Shown here piece after piece: positions 34,660 to 49,599 of a stretch of 61,378 nucleotides of DNA; the stretch's first letter is position 1; each line of letters opens with the position of its first letter. The translations under genes and the position numbers were made by a program. Location of the stretch: positions 984,853-1,046,230 of the forward strand of contig SCFE01000005.1 in assembly GCA_004352715.1 (NCBI GenBank), given 5' to 3'. The notes beneath the pieces are model-generated. The model saw only the letters and a list, made by a program, of their open reading frames with translations, did no database searches and was not told the DNA's origin. This DNA comes from Hofstenia miamia. Its lineage: Eukaryota > Xenacoelomorpha > Acoela.

Positions 34660-37600
34660 TACCTGGTCTTCATGTAAAAAATTCTTGCAAAATCGTTTTC
34701 TATGCAATTATTAGAATTCTCAGTTGTCTTATCTCTCGTACGTCATAGTTTATATCCACAAAGCATCATTATTAATTAAGTAAAGGAGACACTTATTTAT
34801 TATGAGTGATTTCCTTTAATGTTAGCAGATGATGAATGCTTTAAGTGGTGACATTTGTTTGAATTGATCAGACATTTAAATGGTTTATGATCTGTCTTCC
34901 CTCTTTGATTAGTAATGGCTTAATTCCTGTTTCTTTGCTCAACTAATAATTCCTGCGAGATTTACCTCTAATGAACAATTTAATTGTTCAAACAGAATTT
35001 GCTTATTTATTTAATCCTATATTTCTTTATAATACATCCCCTTTATTATTATTTAAGAAAGACCACCTTGGCTCCATTATTATTGGCGTTTTATTATGAT
35101 TGCATTTCAATGCGATGTTTAGCTAATAAATTATATCCATACTCTTCAATTTCAACATTTTACTGCATTTTCTTCCTCGCTTTTCTTCCTTACTGTGACT
35201 ATCCCAAAGTTCTTTCCTAATGTTGATTTCATCTAAGAACATTGAATATATTTGATTCTAGTATAGAAATTTAGTGGGAATATTGCATCATTAATAAATG
35301 CCCCATAGAAAGAGTTTGTGCTTACAGATTAATTTCAGACTTTGAAATATTTTATTGGTGTACTTTTGGAGTTTTCTGTCAGCGCTGATGTAAGTTTACC
35401 GACAGTTACAAAAACAATACTTTTATAATTAGTAAGACAATAGAGTAATTGTTCTGCGATCCGAAATTGTCTTTTAAAACCGTTCTGATAACTTGCCCCT
35501 CGAGAACTCTTTTCATTTAGTTTTATTAAACTCCACTCAATGCTATATAAGCGGATGGAATTTCTCCCATTTAATATATTTGTCCTTGCTAACAGGGTTT
35601 ATCAATTCCTCTGATTAAAAAACTATCCTGATTTCCTCTTGTTGGAATCACCTGGCATCATTTCTCATATATATTAACAGTTCTTCTAAATCAATTCATT
35701 CCATTACTGAAGCTAATAGTTAGATATTTAGTAACATTTCACTTGGCACATGGCGGAGTTGTCAAGGTGATTGACGGATAATCCTTCGGATCGTCCCTCA
35801 TGAGTTGTCCTCCCCCAATGTGGTTTTTAAATAACGATCGACACTTTAAATCGTTAGCAATTTTTATTATGTAATTGCAGGATAACGCTTTGTTTGGAAT
35901 GCTTGCCATTTTAGAGAAGATTCTAAACGCTTGTTTAATTCATTAGTTTATTATAACTTTCTAGTTTCTAGTTATACATATTTGTATTCATCTGCTGTTA
36001 TGGCAGACTCTTATTCTCATTTAAATGAGCTTTTCATCTTTGTCAAGAATAAGCTGTCTTTAACTACCCCAGTTAGCTTATAAGTTGTTCATGTCTGTTA
36101 AATTAGACGTATCTAACGATTTCTCATTTATGGAAACTTGCTATAAATATATTGATATATCTTTTATTTTTAGCAATAACCTTCAGCAATGTCATCTTTC
36201 AGATATAGATGGTTTTAAAGTTGCATTAATAATGCTATATTTCAATTGACAACAGTTGTTTAACGTATTGCATTTAAGCAAATATATCAAGATTATCATA
36301 TTTAATCCGTTTAGGCGATTTACTTTACCTCTTACCTTCTCACTTTTAAAGTTATAGCATTTTCAACATCTTGTACAAGTTTTAATTCTTTTGAAATGCG
36401 TTTGTTACACAATCACTGATAAAAAATATTATTTACTTGAATCACCGCTTAAGAAAACCCCACTTTCATTATGCAGAAGGTATTGGTGAGAATTAAGATC
36501 AATTAGATTGAATTGTATAACGACTGATTGGAAGGATTTAATCCTTCCAACGTTGGTGTTAAGAATCAAGCTTGCAACTGCGAATCGTGGGTTTTAAGTT
36601 TGATAGAGCTTAATTAAATGTCATTATTGAAATGTTTATTCAAACGAATTGTTTTCGACTACCATTGGATATTTTATCTACAGAGTGATTTTAGGTAGAG
36701 CTATCCAACAGATTTGCTTGAAATTTTCAAGGTTTACCACTGTCTTCTACACAAATTTACATTTCATCAACTAGTTGTGGAAGGCATAAATATATAGAAG
36801 AGCATAGGTTGTGCCATATTCTCAAGTTCAATGAATCAATTCCTGTCATAAATTTTGTCATCAACTCGCTTCCTTTTTCTTGTCTTCCTTTCGGACTTAG
36901 TGCTTCATTCTGTATCCCACATTATACAATAAAATTTAGATTAGTTACATAATTCTAACAGTAATCTTTATCATTATACTTAACACTTCGTATCCTAGCA
37001 TGGTTACAGGTCAATAATTAGCCTAATCGACGTCATGCACTGTTTCTTCGCTGATCACCCCGAATTCACTTTATTCTGTTTGACATTTCTTGCTTCAGCA
37101 AAAAACCTTAGAATTTATGCAAACTGAATTTTTAAACAGAGCGATGAACTTTTTTCTCAATGAATAACTTCAGTATAAGATTGATGCAATTTTATTTCAT
37201 TAAATTCTTTCTACTAATGTTACGCAATGCTAAAATATATTTAAAAATGCATATATTCAAATTTTTTTTTAAAGCATATGAGATATTGTCCACTATAAAG
37301 GAACCTGAACAATAAATAACTAAGGCGCAACAGTTGTCATGTTTGGTCGTGTGACTTGAGTTATGACGACCTATCAATTTTGTAGAATCGTTTTTTAAGT
37401 ATTGATGCTGTTTTGTCAAAATATACGGTTTGCAATATAGTGCAAGCGTGCGCCATGCGCTTCTATGATTTTATTTCCATCGATCCCTCAGTTTCAATAA
37501 CTTAGTGTATTTCGAATTTTTGTTTTACACTGAGTCATAAATTAAAAATATGCAAAGTGCTACCATATGGAATGCTTGAACCACGATTCTTAAATGAAAC

Positions 37601-37899
37601 AGTCATCAACTGACAACATTCACTTGTTTGAAGAAGATTTTGTAAACACCCATGATAAAAATGTAAAGCTGGAAGTTTTGAAATGTGCATCAAAATTTGT
37701 TTCCGTGCATGTTACCGAGTTTTACAGGACTTTACAGCCCACCAGATTATATTGGTCACTATTCATGTTCAAAGTAACATTCCATTTAGAAAAAAATATG
37801 TTTATGCAACACAAATAATATTATGAATTTCATTATAAAAAATAGAAGGCCTCAAATTGAGATAAAATTGAAAGTTAGGCTTGTAAGATGATATCAGTT

Positions 37900-39100
37900 T
37901 GAATTTATTTTGTAGAGAGAATTCAGTTCAAGCAGTTCAGATGAGCTTTTTATAGAAACCAAAAAATTTCTAAAGTGTGTCAAAATGTAATCAAGATCTT
38001 ATCTTGCCTCAAAATATTTGTCAATCACTTGGTTGCTCTTCTTTATGTTAAATAATTGCAGATCTTTTCTATTTGGTTATGTGTTTGATTCAATTCGATC
38101 TACCAATTTGTCTCATGCTTTGCTGCAAATTAGATTAAGTCCATCAATTTTAACACCTGTTACTCCTTTCATTTTAAGTGAAATTGTCACTATTTATATA
38201 ATTTGTCACCTTTGTGTTAAAAGCACTTAACAGTAGTTACCTAATAGAATGTGGGTCTTTGCAAGCTTGTTCAACCAGTAGTCTTTGATGTCACGAATTC
38301 CTTGCATTGTTGTAAATTCTGAATATCAAGAATTTGTTTGCCAAATTGTAATGCGTTTACAACAATATAGTGCGTTTTATCAAGTTTAATTGCGCTGTAT
38401 TCTTTGCAAATTTTTCAAACTAAATTCCTCGCTTTTTGGTTATCTAAAAATATATCTTTTTCATGATTATTACTATTGTTATTGTTATGATAACTTCAAA
38501 ATTGGATTTTAGTGGAGATTCCCAGGTTGATAACTAACCATGCAAAGAGGACTGGAGTTTTACTTAGCGGTAGTGCTTTCTGTAGTATCACCTCTTACGG
38601 TCAAGGTAATCCCAACTCCCCAAATTACATCTTTTACTTCTTGTTTTATTGGCCTAGTACTTCACTGCCTGTAAGAACGATTTCTTCAGCTTTCACAATT
38701 TCTCGATTTCTTTTTCCCAACTCTGTTAATATTTTCTTTGTCTTCGTTTCCCATTGTGCTATTGCGTCTAACATTGTTTTTGCGTTATTCCTTTATCTTT
38801 TGCAAAAAATTATTGGTCTTCTTGCTTCACTAACGTTTTTTGCTGTATATTGTTTTTTCTACTCTATGATTACCTCTTTCAGCCTGTCTGCGATGTAAAT
38901 TCAATTTAGTAATAGTTATTTTGAAACTTCATCTCATAGAAATATATCTGTCTGTTTGCCATCTCCCAACAACTCAACAAATACCAGGTGCATGATATGC
39001 TATCATTTCACTTTGTATAATCTATCAACGTAATCTCTAGGTTTGTCCTTCACTACTGTCTAACCTCTTAATGGCTGGTATCTACATCCTCAACTCTTTA
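37900..39100 (-). pseudogene. Decayed retroelement coding, gag-like (tentative)
   Basis: Minus-strand translation gives polar, coding-like runs broken by stops: KPRDYVDRLYKVK near 39010-39050, AIAQWETKTKKILTELGKRN and EEIVLTGSEVLGQ at 38774-38649, and MKGVTGVKIDGLNLICSKA near 38150-38180 leading to FNIKKSNQVID. The first resembles the helix of a retroelement capsid. No enzyme domain is recognised, so the identity is weak. Confidence 0.3.
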
Positions 39101-41420
39101 TATTGCATCATTTTTGCATATCTGGTATCAACTTATTTCTTAGATTGCTCTAACTGCTATCATTATTCTTAATTTTATTATGAATGTGAGATACTTCTGT
39201 GACACTCGATTCGGTGTTTACAATATTGAAATTTAGAAATGTTACACGACAATAAATTGTTGTGAAAATGAAATAATAACAATGTGTTGTGTTCATATAT
39301 GATTATCGTATTGTAATGAACAAGGTTATTCCTGTTTTATTTTACGCATTGAACAGTTTGTATACATTGATTAGCACATTTAACGGAGGATAATACTCCA
39401 ATTAGTAGCACAACTAGAATATTTCATAAAAATAATTGTAATATTTCAATTTTATACATATTTCTGTAATGAAGGTTTTCTAAACAAAATGGAAAACGAA
39501 TTTCATGGCTGATTCACGTAGTTCAAGATGGCTACCTATTATTCATGACAGGTTTGTCGAGGCAAAATTTTTAAATTCGGCTCGGCTCGCAACAAACTGT
39601 TTTCTATCCATGTATTATATATGGAAGTTCTTGTTGTATTTTCGGTTCAATTGCATAATTGATCACCCTTAATACAATGTGCCGAATGAATTCCGATTGT
39701 TAATTTAGTAAAAATAACATATTACATTCTATCTTGCTTTTTTAGAAGCAATATTTTTAAAAACCGCATTTTCCGCTATTTGGACATATTACCTTGTAAA
39801 ATTCACTAAAAGAATTGAAAGATTGAGATGGAGACATATGCTGTTATATTAGGCATACAGCATTTCATGACAGCAGTCGCTCTTCAAAAATAGCATGCCT
39901 ATAAATCAATCAAATTTGTGTTCTTATACATCACATTAATTGAATGCTTTAGTATTGAAAAATTAAAAGTTCCGAATTATATTTTGCTGTTTTTTAGATT
40001 GGCACATCTCAGGATTTTTTAAAAGGTTTTCTAGTGCTACTATACACATTTAAAAAAAATCAGGTAGCATGAATCTCATAAATTCTTAAAAGTTCTTATC
40101 TTAGCTAATCTTTAAGGCGACCTTTAAAAAGGAATATCCGTTTTGCCAACATTTTTAAAATCTTTGTCCAAACCGTTAAGAAACTTGAAAGTTTTTTGCA
40201 TTTTGGGTGAATGTGATCCTATCCATGAAATTGGGAATTTTTCTCAAAAATTATTACTGTGCCTAAAGTAAGTAAAAGTACTGTTTTTCAATCGAAAATG
40301 CATTTTTTAAAAAACTTTTGAACAATCTCCATACTTAATGTTCAGATAGTCTGCAAATTAAGGCACTTGGGAACAACAGCCAGTTTCAATTTTTCTGTAG
40401 ATAGATCGCAAATGTACTATGATTGTACATGATGAGCTTAGAAAACCAATTTTTTTACAAAAAACAATGTGGGAATCGTTTAGGGTTCAAAATCATGTTT
40501 TCTAAAAATTGCAGGGTTCAAAATTTTTTATATCGTTTTCATACGAAAGTTGTCTTCGAAACGCCCTTTATTATTTGATATCTGTTACGTCACTGATTGT
40601 TGTCTTAGCACATAATTTCATTTCAATTAGCTACTAATTTCATTACTCGCGCCCTTTTTGCAATCAAAAAATAACCTTTGATGACAGCGATTTAAACGAA
40701 TTAGAACAAACTAATTACCGTTATTAAATAATAGTTTTCCTTTTCAAATGCTTTTCACTAAAATTTGCACCTGAATAGTTTTTCCCGTTTTTCTATTTAA
40801 CCAATTAAATTTTATATTTGAATGCTATAAAATTGTTTTTATTTCTAATTTTTTTTCAAACGCTTTCTTCAAATGTTGAATAGTGATTAGGGTTCGGATT
40901 TATGTATCTACATAAACAATGTTTTTACATATTTTAGCCAAAATCTTCGAGTTTTGCATATAAAAATTAGTTTTAATTTATTTTTACATATTTTCTAACA
41001 TATACAAAAGATTTGGTTTTTCTCATTTAGTTTTACATTTTACATTTTTGTACATTTATATAGGGTAGAAAAGTTATACCTAGCTTAGTGTAGGGAGAAA
41101 AATGTCTAAGCATATTTGTAACTCGAACCGAACTCGCGAGTTATGGTTACAACTCGACTCGAACTTAAGAAATTCAGGCCTGAATTTGGAAATACGATTG
41201 TCTTTCATCTCCATTTCATTTATACAAATTCCTTATGAACATTTCCATATTTTTGCCTTAATTTCCCCCCGTTTTCCAGAAAAATAATTGTAAACAGAAA
41301 GTTTTTTGAACAGAAGTAAATTTACGCAAAATGCAATCGTCTGTTTATAGCAGCAAATAGATTGTTGACATCTTGAATTAAAGTGAACTATTTTCAATTT
41401 TGTGAAAAAGAGGGTGGTCG

Positions 41421-41439
41421 CCCCCTATGCGCGCCACTG
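41421..41439. mobile_element. hAT-like MITE terminus
   Basis: The plus strand reads ccccctatgcgcgccactg, whose complement begins CAGTGGCGCGCATAGGGGG, a CAGTGGCG-type terminus seen on hAT non-autonomous elements in many invertebrates. I could not find its partner end. Confidence 0.4.
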
Positions 41440-44400
41440 TCACCCTTGCTTATAAATGAGGTTAAAATGTTAATTTATGAAAATCAAACCCAAACTATTA
41501 TACTAAATCAGGGATATGGAAATATTCCAGCGTTGGACAAAATTTTCAACTGGCAGTTTTTTTTAAAGAAACCAAACATTTTGAAACTAATTTTGTGAAG
41601 GTATTCCTCTACAAATTATTGAATACAAAACCTTATTCCAAAATTCTAAATATTCATATCCACAGCTTTAGTAATCAAAACCTAAATTTTCAAATGAAGT
41701 ATACACGTTTAATATACAATTATGTGTGGTATTCATAATGTATTACATAACGAAGTTGAGCAAATTTCTTATTACAGGTGTTGCTATTCACAGTTAATTC
41801 CAAAGAAAAATATTGCTGCTTTTTTACTTTTAATTTTTAATTAGTCTGAAAGGTGTTTGCACGGGTTTAATTTCATTTTAAAAGTGTAATTTACTGTGAG
41901 CATCTGATAGAGTAGAACATAATATTTTCCACACGACCGTGACCTTCAAATTTCGTGTAGCAATTTTACCTCATCTGTAAAACAATCTTTTTCATCATTG
42001 GGGGAGCTAAATTTCATTCAAATATTTGTGAGCTTTTTAATTAATTGTATTTATTTTTGCTTTTAGACAATAGTTGTCATTGAACTTTTTCTATGCAATG
42101 TCAGCAGGGATGTTTATTAATCAATGGCTAGTAGAGATTTACTAATGTATTAGTAAAGTGTGTAAAGCCATAACCTTAGCCTTTGTCATTGACAGCGGTT
42201 TTCGTATTTCTTTCGTTGAAATCTAACAATGGAGATTGTCATTTTATAAAAATATAGCGCCATACTTGTTTTATCTAATTAAGAAATAGCTACTTTTGTA
42301 ATTGATTTGTCTGCTCATGGAGCATAAAATTTGTGATGAAAGCAACAATTTTAATAATCCACGAATAACTGGCTATTGCCCATTTCCACGCGTTTTTTGT
42401 CATTTGCAATTTCACTGGGATTGGGTCGAATCTGAATTAATAAGTACAAGGAAATTTTACTGTCCTTGCGCCTAAAATATCAGCGCAAATGTGTACTATT
42501 ACTATTCGAATGATATGCTTATTTAGGGGGGGGGATGAAGCAACTCCCCTCGCTCCCAGCTTTCAACATTGATTTTTTGGTGAAAGAATAAGTATTTTTT
42601 GTGAAAAATTTCAAAAATTACAAACTAGATTCGTAAAATGCACATTAACAACTAATTCTTGCAATATTTTGACGGTTCTCCTTCAGCAATTCCTGGATAC
42701 ACTCTTGATTCGAAATATTTTTATTGGTTACTTAAGCTTCAAATTGAAACATTGATTCATTTAATAGTAACTTGTGATTTCTAACACGTTATTGTTCTTC
42801 ATGGCGTCTGTAAATTTATATGCCTATTATTCTGAAACATTACTCTATGCGACAGGTGAAAAAAGCAAATATTCATTATTTGGACATATATATATATACC
42901 CCATTATAAAATTTGTGAGACATCTTTATCAGTACTTACACTAGATAAATTTAGTGCATAACATGGTAGATAAGTCTAATTTTTGGACTATCATCTATAA
43001 TTGGCATTACTCTTTTGAAAAATATTTCGATAACGCTCTTATTTAAAAAATGTTTTTAAGCTAAACTTTTATGTCGACATTCAATAAATCTTGTCACTTT
43101 TTCTGAAAAATAGATTTTTCCCAATATACACTATGCGCCTTTATAAGACTGAAGCTCTAACAGACAAGAAACCCCCTCTTATCCAACGTAGCATGATCAG
43201 GGAATAATTATAAAATTATTTGTGTATATTTTGAAACTAAATTTTTGTTTGCACTTGTTAATAATATCATTAAGGAAATATTTTATTTTTGATAGCAGCT
43301 GTCCATTCCCTAGAAATCATGTGCAGATGAAATAATTATAATTTGAGTTTGTATGTGCCATCAGTGTTTGCAGCGTTTTTTCGCCCTTCGTCCCGGGTCA
43401 AAATTTAGTATTTTCTTGACAATGAAGTCTCATAGGAGTTTCTGAGACTAAATATTTTACTGCGACTGAGAGCCTAAATAAGTGTACTGCAGACATTTCT
43501 TGCATACAGATAGTCGTGAATGTGAAATTTAGCAATAAATAGTTCGAAAAGTGAAACGACATTTTGATATTCTGATTCAGGATGACACAAAGACCTCTCA
43601 TTACAGCAGTTTTCACATTGAGTTTTATCGTCATACACCAGATTACGCATGTATGTAATGTAGCAACTGTTCACATAGATTGCTTCAGACATTGTCATTC
43701 ATTGAAAAAGGGCTTTTATTTAATCTTACCAGTTCTCCCTTCTTAATAGACGTTTTGAATACTAATCAGTGCGTCAAAGTTATTAATTTAAATGCATTAA
43801 TTATAATTTAAAATTCATGCAAAAATGTTATATCGAATCTTTGCTTTTTTGTGCTATTCAATGTACAAAACCTGGATCAGGCTTACCAGCATGTCCTACA
43901 TTACGGACACCTTTTTTTTCTAACAATAATTTTTAAATCAAATTAACACAATTTACAACTTTAGCTTAACGTAAATCGAGTCTACATCCATTAAAATGAT
44001 GACCCTACCCACTTTTTATTCTTCCAAGAACGGATTGGAATTTAAAATTTCTTGAAGACTTAGCAACGCTAGATAATTGGAGGAGACATATTTTGAAAAT
44101 AACAATCTAAATTTAGCTCGCAAAGTTTTAGTGAAATTTAACACATCTGTCAGTTTTTTTGGAAATAATACCTCGTCTAATTTTGTTCATTGTTCTCAGC
44201 GTACGTCAGCATTGGTTCTAATTAGTTGCACGTGGTAAACGCTGATGTTGTTTTGTTGTATATTTTTAAACAATATATATTTAATGAAAATTTCTTTTGC
44301 CACTGCCACTTTGATCAGTTTGATTGTTTTCGCCGTCACTTTTCTTTTATATAATTCGATTAATTATCACCACATCTGCCTTTTTTGTTTGCTTGTTTAT

Positions 44401-46140
44401 TAAACTACGCCATTTTGATATCCCGTTCAATTTGCTTAAAACTAAGCACTTCGTGAGGCGCGCGTTATTTTCAAAAAATATTTTTTATTTAGGGTGACGT
44501 TTTTCTATTTTGCTTTTATTGTTCTACATGTAATCTTTATTAAAACGCTGGCAACATCACAATGTGCACTCATTTTAAATCATTGTTCAGCTCAATATAT
44601 TATTTCTACATTTTTAAGGTCACCATAAACACTAATTGTAATTCAAACCAAGGCGAATTTTTTAACAAGTCTTCCCTATATGGGAATAATAGAAATGGAC
44701 CAAGCATGAATGGTGTAAGGAAGTCTTAATACATACTTAACGTTTTAAATTAGCTTCACGATTGTCTGAAAAACACAAAAGCTAATTATCTCACTAATTC
44801 CACTTGCTTTTTATCTTCTACCAAATTAACAAAAACGCTGCTTTCATTTATTTGATTTTAATCGAAGCGTTATTATTGTAAATATTTAACCATACTAATT
44901 TTACATTCATTAGTTAGCATAATAAATCATAAAATACTTTCTACTCCATTAGCTTTGCTAATAAATTCTCTAATTCTTTTTTAAAGGTTGACAGAAAGTC
45001 AAACCACATTACATGTACTTTACAAAATACTTCACCGTCCCCAACCTTTATTTGCTTGCATCCTTCGATTCCCTAGTCACGCTAAATCATCAACTTTGGT
45101 CTTCTTATTTGGTGCAGTTAAACAATGGGCCCTTTTTTGTTGTAATCTACTTTCTAGCTGTCACTGCCATTTACTCTTTTCATGTCATTTTTTGCTAATT
45201 TAATTGTAAAAATGAATAAACATATTGACGAAATCAACAAATTTTTCAACTACATGCCCCTTTGAAGTTAATTGACCATCTATAGAAAACCATGCATTAC
45301 CTATGCAGTTGTAGATCAGTTTTTTCCTGTCTCACATATCTTCAAAGGGTTCCCTTGGTAGTCTAGATGCTTTATCAATGTTATAATTTTTCTCCTGAGA
45401 TTAATAAATCATCGCTTTATCTATCTTCACACTTGATTGCACAATATCTATCCCTTTAAAAAAATTTTACACATGCATCCATTTAAATGAAAATCTAAAC
45501 TTCCATTTCTAGGCTATCTTGTACACGTTAGCTTCCCTTCCAAAAAATCATTTCAGTAGGCAACGGTTTTTAATTTGTTTAATACATTGTGCATTTTTAT
45601 GGATTACTTTTGCTTAGCGGATCATCGCAAAAGATTAACATTTATGTAGTTTTTTGGTTTTTACAATGTTCATAAATCGAACAACGAAATAGTTTCATAA
45701 ACAATTTTTACATACAATTATTTATATCTGCCCAGTTCAAAAAAAATTTAATGCGCTCATATTCAAATTGTTGTTGGAAATTGTGATCATGAAGGTCATT
45801 GAAATATTAAGTTGGTTTTTAACACCACAATCTTTACAAATAGAGGTATTTGACCATCCAAAAAACCTATTTTCTTCAAAACCGTATACGAATCCGATCT
45901 CACCTCAGAGATGGATTTGGGCTGAGGTATTTGTAAAAGTGGGTTTACATTTCAAAGGCATTACGCAACAGGACAGGAAAATGTACACCAAATGCAGTGA
46001 ATGCAATAGGTGTATAAAGCATATTGAAAAATATCATTTACATTTTAAATTATTCGATTTTAGTGTATAGATCTTAATATTAATTTTTAACAACCAAATT
46101 TGACACGAAAAATCTCTTTTGCAAATAATCATAAAATGAC

Positions 46141-46171
<31 letters not shown>

Positions 46172-47194
46172 NNNNNNNNNNNNNNNNNNNNNNNNNNNNN
46201 NNNNNNNNNNNNNNNNNNNNNNNNNNNNNNNNNNNNNNNNNNNNNNNNNNNNNNNNNNNNNNNNNNNNNNNNNNNNNNNNNNNNNNNNNNNNNNNNNNNN
46301 NNNNNNNNNNNNNNNNNNNNNNNNNNNNNNNNNNNNNNNNNNNNNNNNNNNNNNNNNNNNNNNNNNNNNNNNNNNNNNNNNNNNNNNNNNNNNNNNNNNN
46401 NNNNNNNNNNNNNNNNNNNNNNNNNNNNNNNNNNNNNNNNNNNNNNNNNNNNNNNNNNNNNNNNNNNNNNNNNNNNNNNNNNNNNNNNNNNNNNNNNNNN
46501 NNNNNNNNNNNNNNNNNNNNNNNNNNNNNNNNNNNNNNNNNNNNNNNNNNNNNNNNNNNNNNNNNNNNNNNNNNNNNNNNNNNNNNNNNNNNNNNNNNNN
46601 NNNNNNNNNNNNNNNNNNNNNNNNNNNNNNNNNNNNNNNNNNNNNNNNNNNNNNNNNNNNNNNNNNNNNNNNNNNNNNNNNNNNNNNNNNNNNNNNNNNN
46701 NNNNNNNNNNNNNNNNNNNNNNNNNNNNNNNNNNNNNNNNNNNNNNNNNNNNNNNNNNNNNNNNNNNNNNNNNNNNNNNNNNNNNNNNNNNNNNNNNNNN
46801 NNNNNNNNNNNNNNNNNNNNNNNNNNNNNNNNNNNNNNNNNNNNNNNNNNNNNNNNNNNNNNNNNNNNNNNNNNNNNNNNNNNNNNNNNNNNNNNNNNNN
46901 NNNNNNNNNNNNNNNNNNNNNNNNNNNNNNNNNNNNNNNNNNNNNNNNNNNNNNNNNNNNNNNNNNNNNNNNNNNNNNNNNNNNNNNNNNNNNNNNNNNN
47001 NNNNNNNNNNNNNNNNNNNNNNNNNNNNNNNNNNNNNNNNNNNNNNNNNNNNNNNNNNNNNNNNNNNNNNNNNNNNNNNNNNNNNNNNNNNNNNNNNNNN
47101 NNNNNNNNNNNNNNNNNNNNNNNNNNNNNNNNNNNNNNNNNNNNNNNNNNNNNNNNNNNNNNNNNNNNNNNTATATATATATATATATATATAT
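46141..47194. other. Assembly gap of 1000 N flanked by (TA)n
   Basis: Unknown bases at 46172-47171 between TA repeats at 46141-46171 and 47172-47194. Open frames that cross it are artefacts. Confidence 0.98.
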
Positions 47195-49599
47195 GAAGAG
47201 CAGAATGTAAAGAACCAACACAAAAATAGAGGCAAAAGAATAGAAGCTGATTTCAAGCGCTACTCTTACTAGTGAAACAGCCATTTTATATTTTCTTAAA
47301 ATTGTATGTTTGTAAGTTTAAGTGTAATACACAGTTCTTCACGCAATGATTTGGATTTGGAAGGGGGATGAAAGGTCTATTAACGCTAAAACAATGAAAG
47401 ACGAAAATTTACACATTGGGTGGTGTTTCCCTGATATGTTGAAAATTAGTGAGAAAAATTATTCCTGTGTTTGAAGGATATGAAAATAATAACTTTTGTT
47501 CATTGGAAAATGCAATTTTGCGAAAACTTACAAATTCTATTTGCAGTGTTCAGATCAAAAACGGCAATGAAAGTGGATATATCTAGGATTTCGTTTAACT
47601 ACGGTGACATATTTTAGAACAATAGAACAGCTAAAGGTAAGTATTAGTAAAATATTTCGCTTATTTTTTGAATTTGCTAACAATTTCAGGACAAATTCAG
47701 ACATTATTAATCTAAACAATTTTAAGTTAATTATAATAATTGTATAAACAACTTAGAAAATATATTTGTCAAACATTTTAAAATCGCATTCATATTTAAT
47801 AACTTAAATAATGGTATGATACTTTCTTTGTTACATTGCATAAATGAAAAAAATGAGTAAGTTTGAAAATAACGAACATAATAATGGGTCCGATTTATAT
47901 CGGATAAAGGCGAAATTTTTAATTTTGTTTGGCTGGATTTATATCCGCTACACAACACACAACGGCAAGGCAAGTGAGTAATGAGTGCTTCAAAACATTT
48001 GAGAAATCCTAAAAGGGAGGGCACTGTACCCTGAGTACTTTCTACTAATGCATTGCATGCGAATAGAATAACAACAATGTAATAATGAAAAAGTCCCTGA
48101 TAATTTTTGTTAATTTTGACGCAATAGAAAATGTATTTAGAATTTCGAGTATATTTGCCGTTACGATACATTCAAAATGAGCAAATCGAAATAACGATCA
48201 AGTGAGAAAAGCAAAAAGAATTGTCTTGTAGAAAATTGAAATCTCATTATTCGAGATATGAATGCAAAATGTTTTTCAAGGGGAAGATATAAAACATTAA
48301 AGTTGAAGTATTTAAATGGTTGAGAATAAGTGAACATTGCATGCTCTTTATAAAAATAGTTTTAAACAGATAAAATGATAATGAAGAAAAGTTTTAAAAG
48401 CAAATAGATAAACCAACTGCGATAACAAACTTTTCATAAATTTAAAGTTTAAAGAACGATGAAAAACGATTGTCGTGAATACCATTTCAAACAAAATTCA
48501 AAGCCACTGCAATATCAGTAAATATGCAACGATAGTGGATGCTTCTCAGTCAATGTAAAAGATCTATACATCATTAGCAAAATTGACGAGGGCTTGCAGC
48601 ATGAGCTATTCCATCAACCATCAACAGTTATTCGGGATAAAAAAAATTATTTTAAAAATAATAAAGAATAAATCTAGTGATGATGTAATAACTTAGAAAA
48701 AAAAACATAATAGAAACGAATACTTCTAAATTAGTCGTTATTCAAATGCAAAGCTACTTAAACACGTTACTAGTTTAGGACATCGACACGTTTTCACATG
48801 CCTTCTGGAAGAATAAATCAAGGCGTTCGCGCTATAGAAAAAATAAGAAATCTTTTTAAATAAAAAGTCGATATCCTTAAATGTTTATGCTGTAGTAATA
48901 GTTATAAGCTATCCATGATAAAATTTGGAGCCAGTTCAATACATACAGACATAGAAAAATCAATGATGGTTGCTGGTTTCAGCAACTATGCATAATATAT
49001 GAAATTAAACTGTGAACGTTTCAGTTTGTTCAGTTAGTATATTTTGTACGATAGTTAAAATATATTAAAACTAAGTGCTGCATTACCATTTTACCAGTCA
49101 TTATGGTTTACACTGCATGAATAATAAAGAAGTGAGTAAACAAATAAGTATATTTAAAAATTTTGCTCTAAAGTCAAACATAACTACTCCTCTAGTAGGA
49201 TGTGTCTCAACTGCGTTTGTATGTATTTGCGACCGAAAATCGTTCAAATATTTTGAGTGACACATCCAATATTTGAAAAATACATGGGTTCAAACTTCAT
49301 TATTTTTATGCAGTTTCATAAATTTTCAAGTATATATCCCGCAGATCAGTTTTCTTTATTGAAACTAACTTCTAAAAATATTATTACTAATTAGTTCCAT
49401 AAAAAACAAACAAAATTACATAATCAAAAATAGAAAAACTCAACTTATAGTTACAATATAGGAGAGATTCCAAATTTAAGCAGTACTCTAATTGCAATGC
49501 CTATTAAACAATAAAATTTTCTGAACCTTTAGATTTTCTTCAAAACTACACAGAATATTCCCAACTTAACAAATAAAACAGGAAATATTTTTTAATTTT

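Larger units (their letters stand above)
34657..46140. other. Long region without a confident gene
   Basis: No recognisable exon of a known gene on either strand. It contains decayed retroelement coding on the minus strand at about 37.9-39.1 kb, a hAT-like end at 41421-41439, another possible MITE end at 43883-43911 and scattered diverged repeats (about 40200-40370 resembles 47430-47560). Several open frames of 60-130 codons have no motif and are not called. Confidence 0.5.

Noticed and set aside
38512-38898. 128-codon plus-strand open frame rich in Phe, Ser and Leu
   Set aside because: The opposite strand reads as polar, coding-like sequence here, so the hydrophobic frame is most likely its complement.
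45768-46070. 100-codon plus-strand open frame with Cys pair C-S-E-C-N-R-C
   Set aside because: Looks partly coding-like but no family, splice sites or homologous neighbour could be identified; kept out of the gene list.
47731-48171. 146-codon minus-strand open frame
   Set aside because: No domain recognised and internal near-palindromic sequence (ggatttatatccg / gatttatatcgg) suggests transposon-end DNA and not a gene.
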